Source: an uncultured Helcococcus sp.
GTDB lineage: Bacteria; Bacillota; Clostridia; Tissierellales; Peptoniphilaceae
Direction: 5' to 3'
NCBI GenBank assembly: GCA_937926545.1
Contig: CALAZW010000087.1
Span: 1-64,000 of the forward strand
DNA: 64,000 nucleotides
Shown piece after piece: positions 1-8,115 of the stretch (position 1 is the first letter of the stretch; every line of letters begins with the position of its first letter). The position numbers and the translations under genes are program-made. The notes beneath the pieces are model-generated. The model saw nothing but the letters and a program-made list of their open reading frames with translations, searched no databases and had not been told where the DNA came from.

Positions 1-846
1 GACGGACCTACCCACCAACCAATAGATCAAATGGCCATGTTAAGAGCCATACCAGAACTTGTAAACTTTAGACCGGCAGATGCTAGAGAAACAGCAGCAG
101 CTTGGGCCTATGCAGTTCAATCTAAGGATCACCCAGTGACCCTAGAGTTAACTAGACAAAAGTTAAATCCTATACCAGGAACAGGAAGAGATGCCTTACA
201 AGGTGCCTATGTGGTTAGGGACTTTAAGGAAGATTTTGATTTAATCTTAATAGCTACAGGTTCAGAATTAGAACTTGCCTATAAGGCTGCTGAAGAGCTA
301 GCTAAGGAAGATATAGGAGCTAGGGTAGTTTCCATGCCATCAATGGACTTGTTTGAAGAACAAGACGATGACTATAAGGAAAAAGTTTTACCTAGATCAG
401 TTAGAAATAGAATTGCCATAGAAGCTTATAATGACTTGGGCTGGGGCAAATATGTAGGATTAGATGGTAAGGTTATAGCTATGGAAGGCTTTGGAGCTTC
501 AGCACCAGCTGACCTATTGTTTGAACACTTTGGCTTTACTGTTGATAATGTTGTGGCTACAGCAAAAAACTTACTTAGAGAAGCAAATGATCATTCCTTT
601 AACCATATTGTTAAGGACTTGGTAGGTATTCATGCTAGACCAGCAGCAAGGATAGTAAACGCTATGGAAGAATTCCAAGCAGATGTTTACCTATTAAAGG
701 AAAATAAAAAATATTCCTTGAAAAATCTTACTGAATTGTTATCATCCAACCTAGTATATAAGGATATAATAGAGGTAAAGGCTGAAGGTATAGATGCTAA
801 ATCAGCAATAGAAAAAGCAGAAAAATTAATTAAAGAAAATTTATAA
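1..846 (+). CDS. Transketolase C-terminal part fused to an HPr-like domain (5' truncated by window)
   Basis: The reading frame is open from base 1, so the gene starts outside the window; the first in-frame ATG (31) is internal. The first ~190 residues match the transketolase pyrimidine and C-terminal domains (GPTHQPIDQ, then NFRPADARET). They are followed without a stop by ~85 residues resembling HPr, the PTS phosphocarrier, with the GIHARPAA motif carrying the phosphorylatable His (codon 631-633). The position of the regulatory Ser46 reads Asn (codon 724-726). Transketolase moves two-carbon units in the pentose phosphate pathway with thiamine diphosphate. The fusion suggests PTS-linked control or phosphate relay; that part is inference. 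Confidence 0.9.
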   Translation, partial: DGPTHQPIDQMAMLRAIPELVNFRPADARETAAAWAYAVQSKDHPVTLELTRQKLNPIPGTGRDALQGAYVVRDFKEDFDLILIATGSELELAYKAAEELAKEDIGARVVSMPSMDLFEEQDDDYKEKVLPRSVRNRIAIEAYNDLGWGKYVGLDGKVIAMEGFGASAPADLLFEHFGFTVDNVVATAKNLLREANDHSFNHIVKDLVGIHARPAARIVNAMEEFQADVYLLKENKKYSLKNLTELLSSNLVYKDIIEVKAEGIDAKSAIEKAEKLIKENL

Positions 847-853
847 GATAAAG

Positions 854-878
854 ATCCAGCTTTTGCTGGATTTTTCTT
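854..878 (+). terminator. Rho-independent terminator after the transketolase-HPr gene
   Basis: A 7-bp stem (ATCCAGC/GCTGGAT) with a TTTT loop is followed by a T-rich run. It lies 8 bases after the stop codon and just before the next ribosome binding site. Confidence 0.85.
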
Positions 879-893
879 TAAAAAGGAGTAGGC

Positions 894-1244
894 ATGTATA
901 AATTAATTTGTTATAAAAAATGTTCAACCTGCAGGCAGGTGGAAAAATTAATGGAAGAAAAACAATTGGACTATGACTATAGACATATAGATAAGGATAA
1001 CCCATCCTATGAAGAATTAAAGACCTGGCATGAAAAATCAGGCCTGGACATAAAGAGGTTTTTTAATACAAGTGGAAAAATCTATAGGGAAAAAAATCTA
1101 AAGGATGCCTTGAAAGATATGACTCTGGAAGAAAAATATGAACTTTTATCACAAGATGGAATGTTGGTTAAAAGACCGATTTTAATAGAAGAGGACAGGG
1201 TATATATAGGTCCTGATGTGAAGAAATATTTAGAGGAAAAATAA
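894..1244 (+). CDS. ArsC/Spx-family thioredoxin-fold protein
   Basis: This 116-residue protein has the ArsC/Spx/YffB fold signature: an N-terminal beta strand followed by a CSTC (CxxC) redox motif near residue 10, and a C-terminal KRP segment near residue 93 that matches the conserved Arg-Pro of the family. Members are either glutaredoxin-like arsenate reductases or Spx/MgsR-type RNA polymerase-binding regulators. No arsenic genes lie nearby, so a redox or regulatory role is as likely as arsenate reduction. An AAAAGGAG ribosome binding site precedes the ATG. The next gene begins one base after its stop, so the two are probably co-transcribed. Confidence 0.8.
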   Translation: MYKLICYKKCSTCRQVEKLMEEKQLDYDYRHIDKDNPSYEELKTWHEKSGLDIKRFFNTSGKIYREKNLKDALKDMTLEEKYELLSQDGMLVKRPILIEEDRVYIGPDVKKYLEEK

Positions 1245-1245
1245 G

Positions 1246-2262
1246 ATGAAAAAATTACACGTATTTTCCAAGGCCGATATGGCCAAGGGCCATGGGGTGC
1301 TATCAGCCTATGAAGAGCAGGTTAAGTTAAGTAGAAAGGTCTTAAAGGGAGACTATGAGATTGAGGTAAATCCAAAAAAGTTGGGAGATATCAATCACTA
1401 CCATACAATAAATCTTGGCTTTTATTTGAAAAATAAGTTTTTTGGTAAAAATTCAGTTTCCGTAGGCTATGTCCATTTTCTGCCAGAAACAATAGATGAG
1501 AGTATCCAGATGCCAGGCTTTGCCAGAAAGATATTCTATTGGTATATATTAAAATTTTACAAGAGCATGGATTATTTAGTTGTTGTAAATCCTTACTTTA
1601 TAGAACTTATGAAAAAATATGGGATAGACACCAGTAGGACAGTTTATATACCCAATTTAGTATCCAATGATAAGTTTGAAAGAAAAAATGAAGAAGAAAA
1701 AATAGCCATTAGAAAAAAGATGGGGTTGGAGGATAGGTTTGTAGTTTTAGGAGTGGGCCAGTTACAGGTTAGAAAGGGAATTTTTGACTTTGTTAAACTG
1801 GCAGAAAGAAACCCGGATATGGACTTTATTTGGGCAGGTGGCTATAGCTTTGGAAGGTCATCAGATGGCTACAAGGAAATAAAGAAATTGGAAGAGAACC
1901 CACCTAAAAATATGAAGTTTTTAGGAATAGTTGAAAGAAATGACATGACAGATTATTATAATATAGCGGATGTAATGCTTTTACCATCATTTAGCGAACT
2001 TTTCCCCATGACAATCCTTGAAGCTATGGCGACAAATACACCGGTTTTACTTAGGGACTTGGATATTTACCCCTTGATCTTAGATGGCTACTACCTAAAG
2101 GCTAGTGATATGGAAGGTTTTGAAAAAGAGCTTTACAAGATCAGAGATGACAAGGACTATAGGCAAAAAGCCATAGAGATGTCTAAAAAGGGCCACGATT
2201 TCTATAGTGAGGAAAGTGTTGGTAAAATGTGGAGAGAGTTTTACGACAATATTTCTAAATAG
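1246..2262 (+). CDS. GT4-type glycosyltransferase, possibly glycolipid glucosyltransferase
   Basis: The 338-residue protein has a GT-B fold. An N-terminal acceptor domain contains YVHFLPETIDES near residue 68. The C-terminal Rossmann domain has GVGQLQVRKG near residue 177, and the LLPSFSELFPMTILEAMA segment near residue 250 carries the E-x7-E nucleotide-sugar motif of GT4 enzymes. No signal peptide or membrane span is evident, fitting a cytoplasmic or membrane-associated enzyme. The N-terminal part resembles enzymes that add a second hexose to diacylglycerol glycolipids (lipoteichoic acid anchor), but acceptor and donor cannot be read from sequence. It sits between the Spx-like gene and the rRNA methyltransferase with almost no spacing. 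Confidence 0.8.
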   Translation: MKKLHVFSKADMAKGHGVLSAYEEQVKLSRKVLKGDYEIEVNPKKLGDINHYHTINLGFYLKNKFFGKNSVSVGYVHFLPETIDESIQMPGFARKIFYWYILKFYKSMDYLVVVNPYFIELMKKYGIDTSRTVYIPNLVSNDKFERKNEEEKIAIRKKMGLEDRFVVLGVGQLQVRKGIFDFVKLAERNPDMDFIWAGGYSFGRSSDGYKEIKKLEENPPKNMKFLGIVERNDMTDYYNIADVMLLPSFSELFPMTILEAMATNTPVLLRDLDIYPLILDGYYLKASDMEGFEKELYKIRDDKDYRQKAIEMSKKGHDFYSEESVGKMWREFYDNISK

Positions 2263-2271
2263 GAGTTTATA

Positions 2272-3636
2272 GTGAAGAAAAATACATTAGTAGATATAGA
2301 CATTAAGGAATCTGAATATCCCAATATGTCCATAGGAGAATATGATGGTAAGACCATCAAGTTCAAAGGAGGCATTAAGGGACAAAATGTAAGTGTTAGA
2401 ATTCAAAGGAAAAAGGGAGACTACTATCAGGCAAAATTGATAGAGATCAATGAAAAATCAAAACTAGAAAACAATAAGACCTGTCCCATGTTTGATGTAT
2501 GTGGAGGCTGTAAATACCAAAGTCTAAACTATGAGTCTGAACTGATTTATAAGCTGGATCAGCTAAAGAAGTTATATAGGGAAAATGGTCTAGATGAAGG
2601 ACTTTTATCCATCAATAGGGCTCCATCTAGTAAGGCCTATAGGAATAAGATGGAATACACCTTCGGTGATGAATACAAGGATGGACCCTTGACCCTGGGT
2701 CTACATAAGAGAAATAGGTTTTATGAGATTGTAAATACAGAGGGTTGTAATATAGTTCATGAAGACTTTGAAAAGGTAAGACTAAGGGCCATGGAGTTTT
2801 TCCAAGAAAATGAAATCGACTTTTACCATAAAAAAATACAAAAAGGATTCTTGAAATTTATGGTGGTTAGAAAATCCATAACCCATGGTGATCTTTTAAT
2901 AAACTTGGTAACTACATCAGAAGATGTTATGACCTATGGTCTGTGGTCCAAGTTTGTAGAAGCCCTAGTTGATTTGGATACAGAAGGTAGGACTGTATCA
3001 ATTTTTCACACCATAAGTGATTCCTTGGCTGATGCCATAGTTCCAGACTATACAGAGCTTATCTGGGGCAGGGAATATATAGTTGAGACTATAAATGATC
3101 TGGACTTTAGAATAGGACCTTTTTCATTTTTCCAACCTAATCCTTTGGGGGCAGAAAACCTATACAAGAAGGCTCTAGAATACGCTGGAGATATAGAAAA
3201 TAAAACAGTTTATGATTTATATTGTGGTACAGGTACAATTTCTCAAATCTTTGCTAAAAAGGCCAAGAAGGTAATAGGGGTAGAAATAGTTGAAGAGGCT
3301 GTAAACAAGGCCATGGAAAATGCCAAGATAAATGAATTAGACAATGTGGAATTTATTTGTAATGACGTTATGCTAGAAATAGGGAACCTTGAGAAAAATG
3401 CAGACATACTTGTTTTAGATCCACCTAGAGAGGGGATTCATCCTAAGGCAATAGATAGTATAGTAGGTATAAAGGCACCTATAGTAGTTTATATATCTTG
3501 TAACCCTAAGACCTTGGTTAGGGATTTACAAATATTTAAAGAAGCAGGCTATGAGATAGAAAAATCTACAGCCTATGATCAGTTTCCAAGAACAGCCCAT
3601 GTGGAGGCTGTAACTAGACTGGTAAAGGTTAAATAA
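2272..3636 (+). CDS. rlmCD: 23S rRNA (uracil-5-)-methyltransferase, RlmCD/TrmA family
   Basis: The 454-residue protein starts at GTG behind AGGAG, which overlaps the upstream stop. It has an N-terminal TRAM RNA-binding domain, then a CPMFDVCGGCKYQ cysteine cluster (three cysteines in CX5CGGC spacing, plus a later Cys) for a 4Fe-4S cluster. The C-terminal SAM-dependent domain has DLYCGTGTIS, VLDPPREG and the catalytic SCNPKTL cysteine motif. The family makes m5U in 23S rRNA or tRNA using SAM; Firmicute paralogues methylate U747 and U1939. Which uridine is modified here cannot be told from sequence. It is the last gene of the first cluster, before a strong terminator. Confidence 0.9.
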   Translation: MKKNTLVDIDIKESEYPNMSIGEYDGKTIKFKGGIKGQNVSVRIQRKKGDYYQAKLIEINEKSKLENNKTCPMFDVCGGCKYQSLNYESELIYKLDQLKKLYRENGLDEGLLSINRAPSSKAYRNKMEYTFGDEYKDGPLTLGLHKRNRFYEIVNTEGCNIVHEDFEKVRLRAMEFFQENEIDFYHKKIQKGFLKFMVVRKSITHGDLLINLVTTSEDVMTYGLWSKFVEALVDLDTEGRTVSIFHTISDSLADAIVPDYTELIWGREYIVETINDLDFRIGPFSFFQPNPLGAENLYKKALEYAGDIENKTVYDLYCGTGTISQIFAKKAKKVIGVEIVEEAVNKAMENAKINELDNVEFICNDVMLEIGNLEKNADILVLDPPREGIHPKAIDSIVGIKAPIVVYISCNPKTLVRDLQIFKEAGYEIEKSTAYDQFPRTAHVEAVTRLVKVK

Positions 3637-3643
3637 AATATTG

Positions 3644-3672
3644 GATTCAGTCTTTTGACTGAATCTTTTTTT
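3644..3672 (+). terminator. Rho-independent terminator after rlmCD
   Basis: A 9-bp perfect stem (GATTCAGTC/GACTGAATC) with a TTTT loop is followed by seven T residues. Confidence 0.9.
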
Positions 3673-3982
3673 GAATAAATATAAGTGAACCTTGTAAAAA
3701 ATATAAGAGAGAAAGCAAGACTAGAAAGAATATTTTCTTAAGGCTAGAGTCTATTAAATTAAGAAAGGTCTAAAGGAGGAAGAAGAATCTTAGGTATAAG
3801 TGCTGAAAATAAAGGTTTGGGAGAAACTATACCAAGTATATTTAAAGTATACAGTCAAATATACCTAGATGGACCTAATAAAAAGCAAGAAAGATAAAGT
3901 ATTTTTCTTGAAAATAAGATCAAAGAAAAAGATGTATTAAAAAATAGATAATTATAATAATTTTAAACTTATAAATATTCCC
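3673..3982. other. Intergenic stretch with no convincing gene
   Basis: About 310 bases between the rlmCD terminator and the T-box promoter. One frame (roughly 3776-3897, + strand) reads as ~40 residues with ordinary codon use but no start codon, ending in TAA. It may be the tail of a decayed gene or chance. I recognise no family in it. Confidence 0.4.
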
Positions 3983-4011
3983 TTGACATTTAGGCTTTTT
4001 AATATTATTAT
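3983..4011 (+). promoter_or_regulatory. Sigma-A type promoter for the T-box/ABC operon
   Basis: TTGACA at 3983-3988 and TATTAT at 4006-4011 are separated by 17 bases, just upstream of the T-box leader. Confidence 0.75.
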
Positions 4012-4017
4012 GTTAAT

Positions 4018-4304
4018 CAACATCAGAAATACATTGAGGGAGAGAAAAATATCAGGTAGTTGTTTATAGAGAGCTGCGCACGGTGGAAGGCAGTAGCAAT
4101 GACGGTATATAATATACACTCCTAAGTAGGTTCGTTGAAGGCTAGTAGGCGAATTCGGAAGCCCACCGTTAAAGGGGATAGGACTGTTAGGTCTGATGAG
4201 CGATGATATATTTATCATAATAAGGGTGGTACCACGGAGTTTAATCTTTCGTCCCTATAAAATTAGCATTACTGCTAGTTTTATAGGAGCGAAGGATTTT
4301 TTTT
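4018..4304 (+). promoter_or_regulatory. T-box riboswitch upstream of the TrpX-type ABC importer
   Basis: Stem I hallmarks are AGAGAG at 4068-4073, followed by a small hairpin with a GGTG-containing loop. The T-box core AAGGGTGGTACCACGG is at 4222-4237. A long terminator hairpin with a T run follows at ~4245-4304, and its 5' arm can pair with the core as an antiterminator. Uncharged tRNA would therefore switch on the importer. The 3' strand of the putative specifier loop reads GACGGTA (4101-4107), so no TGG (Trp) codon is obvious there. The TGGT of the core predicts a tRNA discriminator of A, or G by wobble. Confidence 0.93.
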
Positions 4305-4358
4305 ATGAAAATAATCATTACCTAACAAGATTAAGTTATTTAATTTTAGGAGGATAAG

Positions 4359-5318
4359 ATGAAAATTAAAAAAGTAGTAATAGGATTAATAGCAGGTATG
4401 ACCCTTTTGGCTGGATGTGGATCAGCTGAAAAAAATGAGGGTGAACTATCCATAGGAATAAATCAATTTGCCGAACACCCAGCCTTGGACATGGTTAGAA
4501 AAGGATTTGAAGATGGGGTCAAGGAATGGGATCAAGAGGTAAAAATAGATTTTAAAAGTTCCCAAGGAGATTTTTCCAATGCCAAGATGATATCTGAAAA
4601 ATTTGCCAAGGACGAGAGAAGTTTAATTTTTGCCATAGGTACTCCATCAGCCCAGTCCAGCAAGGACTTGGGAAGGGATATACCAGTTTTGTTTTCTGCC
4701 GTAACTGATCCTATAGATGCAGGCCTGGTAGCCAGTATGGAAAGACCGGGGGGGAAGATTAGTGGAACGACAGATGAAAGTCCTGTAGAAGAGCAGTTGG
4801 CCCTATTTAAAAATTTTGAAAATATTAAAACCATAGGCATTATCTACAATACAGCTGAGGCCAATGCCAGTGTACAAATAGACAAGGCCAGATCTGTAGG
4901 CAAGGACTTAGGCTTTGAAATAGAGGCAGTAGGTATCTCCAACTTAAACGATATGGGTCAGGCCCTAGATTCTTTAGTAAAAAAAGTAGATGGAATTTAT
5001 ACCATCACAGACAATCTGGTTGCTTCAGCCATCAACTTGGTTGCTGAAAAGGCCCTAGCGGCAAATATTCCAACTGTGGGAGCTGAAGAAGCCCATGTTA
5101 AGGGGGGAATCTTAATTACCGATGGTCTTTCCTACTATGATTTGGGAAAACAAACGGCAGAAATGGCTAGAAAAATTTTAGTTGCGGAAGAAAAGATAGA
5201 AGACTTGTCTGTAGAAAAGGCCAAGGATACCCAAAAGGTCTTTAATAAGAAGACCCTGGAAGGGCTGGACTTAAAGTTTGATGATAATTTATTGAAAGAA
5301 GCAAAAGAGGTTAAATAG
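4359..5318 (+). CDS. ABC transporter substrate-binding lipoprotein, TrpX-like (PF04392-type)
   Basis: The 319-residue protein has a lipoprotein signal peptide with lipobox LLAGC at about residues 16-20, placing it on the outer face of the membrane. The mature part has the periplasmic-binding fold typical of the TrpX family: FAIGTPSAQ, FSAVTDPIDAGLV and a PGG-x-SGT segment. In streptococci related proteins deliver aromatic amino acids, especially tryptophan. Here the T-box leader independently supports an amino acid as substrate, but the specifier is not clearly Trp. GGAGG precedes the ATG. It is followed after two bases by the permease and then the ATPase. Confidence 0.87.
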   Translation: MKIKKVVIGLIAGMTLLAGCGSAEKNEGELSIGINQFAEHPALDMVRKGFEDGVKEWDQEVKIDFKSSQGDFSNAKMISEKFAKDERSLIFAIGTPSAQSSKDLGRDIPVLFSAVTDPIDAGLVASMERPGGKISGTTDESPVEEQLALFKNFENIKTIGIIYNTAEANASVQIDKARSVGKDLGFEIEAVGISNLNDMGQALDSLVKKVDGIYTITDNLVASAINLVAEKALAANIPTVGAEEAHVKGGILITDGLSYYDLGKQTAEMARKILVAEEKIEDLSVEKAKDTQKVFNKKTLEGLDLKFDDNLLKEAKEVK

Positions 5319-5320
5319 TT

Positions 5321-6202
5321 ATGAATGGACTTATTCAAACATCAATAGAACAAGGCTTGATATTTGCCATCCTGGCCATGGGAGTCTTATTGACCAATAA
5401 AATCTTAAAAATGGCTGACTTATCAGTTGAGGGATCCTTTCCCTTTGGCGCCTTTATTTTTGCCAAGTTTATTTTAATGGGTCTGGACCCTATAAGTTCA
5501 AGTCTTTTAGCCTTTGCCTTTGGTAGTTTGGCTGGACTTTTAACAGGGATACTCTTTACTAAATTTAAGATCAATTCACTTTTATCAGGAATCTTAACTA
5601 TGAATATCCTATATTCTGTTAATTTAAGGCTTAATGATAGATCAAATATTCCCCTATACGATGAAAGATTAATCTTTGATATGGGCAATAAGCTTTTGAT
5701 CCTTTTGATAATAGTTATCTTGGTTAAGCTTTTACTGGATCTTTTTCTTAAAACAGAACTGGGTTATCTATTGACAGTAACAGGAGATAATGAAGCCCTG
5801 GTAAAAAACCTGGGCAAGGATAGTGATAAGTATAAAATAATGGGACTTATGATTTCCAATGGCCTAATAGCCTTTAGCGGGGCCTTGATGGCTCAATACC
5901 ATGGCTATGTGGATGCGGCCATGGGTAAGAGTAGTTTGGTTGTAGCCCTGGCAGCCATAATAATAGGGGATACAATCTTTAGAAAAAGATCCAAGGTTAA
6001 ATATACTACTAGGGCTATAGTGGGGGCTATTATTTACAAAATAATAGGGGGCTTGGCCATAGATTTGGGGCTTAATCCCAATGATTTGTCGGCTATAAAT
6101 GCCATTATAGTTATTGTTGTTTTACTATATAATAATTTCTTTTTAGATCTAATTAACAAAGTTAAGGATAGGTCTGGAAAAGGGGAGGAAAAAAATGCTT
6201 GA
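5321..6202 (+). CDS. ABC transporter permease of the TrpY type
   Basis: The 293-residue, strongly hydrophobic protein has about eight or nine predicted membrane segments and matches the BPD_transp_2 permease class that partners PF04392 binding proteins. A conserved NLGKDSDKYKIMGL-type cytoplasmic loop (near residue 160) is the likely ATPase contact. It begins two bases after the binding-protein gene, and its last eight bases overlap the ATPase gene. The three genes form one T-box-controlled operon for amino acid uptake. Confidence 0.87.
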   Translation: MNGLIQTSIEQGLIFAILAMGVLLTNKILKMADLSVEGSFPFGAFIFAKFILMGLDPISSSLLAFAFGSLAGLLTGILFTKFKINSLLSGILTMNILYSVNLRLNDRSNIPLYDERLIFDMGNKLLILLIIVILVKLLLDLFLKTELGYLLTVTGDNEALVKNLGKDSDKYKIMGLMISNGLIAFSGALMAQYHGYVDAAMGKSSLVVALAAIIIGDTIFRKRSKVKYTTRAIVGAIIYKIIGGLAIDLGLNPNDLSAINAIIVIVVLLYNNFFLDLINKVKDRSGKGEEKNA

Positions 6203-6938
6203 AATAAAAAACTTAACCAAGACTTTTAATAGGGGAACAGAAAATGAGATAAAAGTCTTTGAAGACTTTAATATAAGCTTTGAGGAAAATAAGTGTACCG
6301 CAATCATAGGCCATAATGGATGTGGAAAATCCACCCTAATGAATATTATAGGGGGCAATATTAAGTCTGATGAGGGGGAAATCCTTATAAATGACAAGGA
6401 TGTATCAGGCTTAAAGGAAGAGGATAGATCAAGATATATAGGTAGGGTCCATCAAGATCCATCTATGGGAGTGGCCCCATCTCTTACAATTTTAGAGAAT
6501 ATGGCCATGGCCCATAAGAAAAATGAAAAATTTTCCTTAAAGGCCCTGGTAAATAAAAAAAATATAAATCTTTACAGGGAGCTTTTATCCAGTTTGGACC
6601 TGGGCTTGGAAGATATGTTGGATACCAAGGTTAAGTTTTTATCCGGTGGTCAAAGACAATCCCTATCCCTGGTCATGGCGGCTATGAAACATCCTGATAT
6701 TATGCTTTTAGATGAGCATACTGCAGCCTTAGATCCTAAAACCTCCTTTTTAATTATGAATAAAACCAAGGAGTTAATTGATGATTTTAAGATGACTACC
6801 ATAATGATTTCCCACAATATGAGTGATGCTATAAAGTACTCTGATAGGGTAATTATGTTGGAAGAGGGAAGGATAGTCTTAGATGAAAAGACCAGTAGTT
6901 TAACAGAAGATAGGCTAAGATCCATTTATATAAACTAG
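6195..6938 (+). CDS. ABC transporter ATP-binding protein of the TrpZ type
   Basis: The 247-residue cytoplasmic ATPase has Walker A GHNGCGKST (near residue 38), Q-loop VHQDP, signature LSGGQRQS and Walker B IMLLDEHTAALD, followed by the H-loop ISHNM. The Walker B region carries His in place of the usual Pro (DEHT), as is common in this subfamily. GGGGAGG precedes the ATG inside the permease gene, indicating translational coupling. It energises the upstream permease and lipoprotein. Confidence 0.9.
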   Translation: MLEIKNLTKTFNRGTENEIKVFEDFNISFEENKCTAIIGHNGCGKSTLMNIIGGNIKSDEGEILINDKDVSGLKEEDRSRYIGRVHQDPSMGVAPSLTILENMAMAHKKNEKFSLKALVNKKNINLYRELLSSLDLGLEDMLDTKVKFLSGGQRQSLSLVMAAMKHPDIMLLDEHTAALDPKTSFLIMNKTKELIDDFKMTTIMISHNMSDAIKYSDRVIMLEEGRIVLDEKTSSLTEDRLRSIYIN

Positions 6939-7000
6939 CAAGTTGGGAAATCTAAGAAAGCTTAAATAAATACTTAAAATTCAAGAGAAGATAATATTAG

Positions 7001-7027
7001 GGGGATGGACTTCATTCCCTTTTTTTA
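7001..7027 (+). terminator. Terminator after the T-box ABC operon
   Basis: The 7-bp stem GGGGATG/CATTCCC (one G-U pair) has a 5-base loop and is followed by an eight-T run. Confidence 0.85.
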
Positions 7028-7066
7028 TGTAAACTAAGGGTAAGAAAACTTATAGGGGGATGAGAT

Positions 7067-8047
7067 ATGTATAGATTTGCCACAGTAGGCAGTAATTTTA
7101 TAGTAGATTGGTTTTTAGAAGAAGCTTTAAAAAGGGATGACTTGGTCTACCAGGCAGCCTATTCTAGAAGTGAAAAAAAGGCTCAGGACCTTCAGAAAAA
7201 ATATGGCTGTAAAAAAACCTATACCAATTTGGAACTTATGGCCCAAGATGAAGAAATAGACTTTGTTTATTTGGCCAGTCCAAATTTTCTTCATAGGGAC
7301 CAGACTATTTTAATGTTAAACCATAAAAAGCATGTTTTATGTGAAAAGCCTTTGGCGTCAAACTATAGGGAGGCAGTTGAAATGTATAAGTTGGCCGATG
7401 AAAAAAATCTAATCCTAATGGAGGCCATGAGAAATAGGCATACAAAAGGATATAGAGCCCTAGAAAAAAATCTTTACAAGCTGGGGCAAATTAGAAGGGC
7501 CAGCTTTAACTACTGCCAGTATTCATCCCGCTATGATAAATTCAAAGAGGGAATTGTGGAAAATGCCTTTAATCCTAAGCTATCAAATGGTGCCTTGATG
7601 GATATAGGGGTTTACCTGGTCCACCCCATGGTGGCTCTTTTTGGAAGGCCACTTAATCTTGTAGGTCATGGGATAAACCTATCCAATGGGGTGGATGGAG
7701 CTGGAGATATAATTTTTATATACGATAGCATGGTGGGGAATATATCTTATTCCAAGATAAACGACTCTAAGCTAGCCAGTGAAATTCAAGGAGAAGATGC
7801 TTCTCTTATAATAGATAGGCTAGATGATATAGGCCTTATGGAAATAGTTTATAGGGATGGGTCTAGAGAAAAAATAGACTTTACTAAGGAAGAATCTAAA
7901 ATAGCAGGTGAGTTGGATGATTTTATCAAGATTTTACAGGGAAAAGAAAAGGTTGATCTTTATAAAAGGGAAAGTCTTGATAAGATGTGTGTCCTGGATG
8001 GTATAAGAAACCAGTTAAATATAGTTTTTCCGGCTGATAAGTTTTGA
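7067..8047 (+). CDS. Gfo/Idh/MocA-family NAD(P)-dependent oxidoreductase
   Basis: The 326-residue protein has an N-terminal nucleotide-binding Rossmann domain (ATVGSNFIVDWF near the start; the usual GxGxxG is reduced to VGSNF). It carries the conserved catalytic EKP motif in CEKPLASN (near residue 95) and a C-terminal alpha/beta substrate domain. Members oxidise or reduce sugars, inositols or dihydrodiols. The altered glycine motif is common among dihydrodiol-dehydrogenase-like members. The substrate is unknown and the neighbours do not identify it. Its stop codon lies inside the -35 box of the following MATE promoter. Confidence 0.82.
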   Translation: MYRFATVGSNFIVDWFLEEALKRDDLVYQAAYSRSEKKAQDLQKKYGCKKTYTNLELMAQDEEIDFVYLASPNFLHRDQTILMLNHKKHVLCEKPLASNYREAVEMYKLADEKNLILMEAMRNRHTKGYRALEKNLYKLGQIRRASFNYCQYSSRYDKFKEGIVENAFNPKLSNGALMDIGVYLVHPMVALFGRPLNLVGHGINLSNGVDGAGDIIFIYDSMVGNISYSKINDSKLASEIQGEDASLIIDRLDDIGLMEIVYRDGSREKIDFTKEESKIAGELDDFIKILQGKEKVDLYKRESLDKMCVLDGIRNQLNIVFPADKF

Positions 8048-8072
8048 CAAAATAGCTGTAGAGGAATATAAT
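8044..8072 (+). promoter_or_regulatory. Consensus sigma-A promoter for the MATE pump
   Basis: A perfect TTGACA (8044-8049) and a perfect TATAAT (8067-8072) have a 17-base spacer. The -35 box overlaps the stop codon of the upstream oxidoreductase gene. Confidence 0.85.
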
Positions 8073-8105
8073 GAACGATGTTCAATTATTAGAATGTTCA
8101 TTATA
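8067..8105. promoter_or_regulatory. Putative repressor operator on the MATE promoter
   Basis: A perfect 10-bp inverted repeat, TATAATGAAC (8067-8076) and GTTCATTATA (8096-8105), begins at the -10 box. An inner palindrome TGAAC-GAT-GTTCA (8072-8084) gives three TGAAC/GTTCA half-sites in total. The position over the -10 and start region is typical of a MarR- or TetR-type repressor. No such regulator gene is adjacent. Confidence 0.7.
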
Positions 8106-8115
8106 GGAGAGATTT

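Noticed and set aside
894..1244. Specific call as arsenate reductase
   Set aside because: The fold is shared with Spx regulators and no arsenic genes lie nearby; I kept the family-level name.
3952..4218. 88-codon minus-strand frame across T-box 1
   Set aside because: It lies over a structured RNA leader and its promoter, with no family resemblance.
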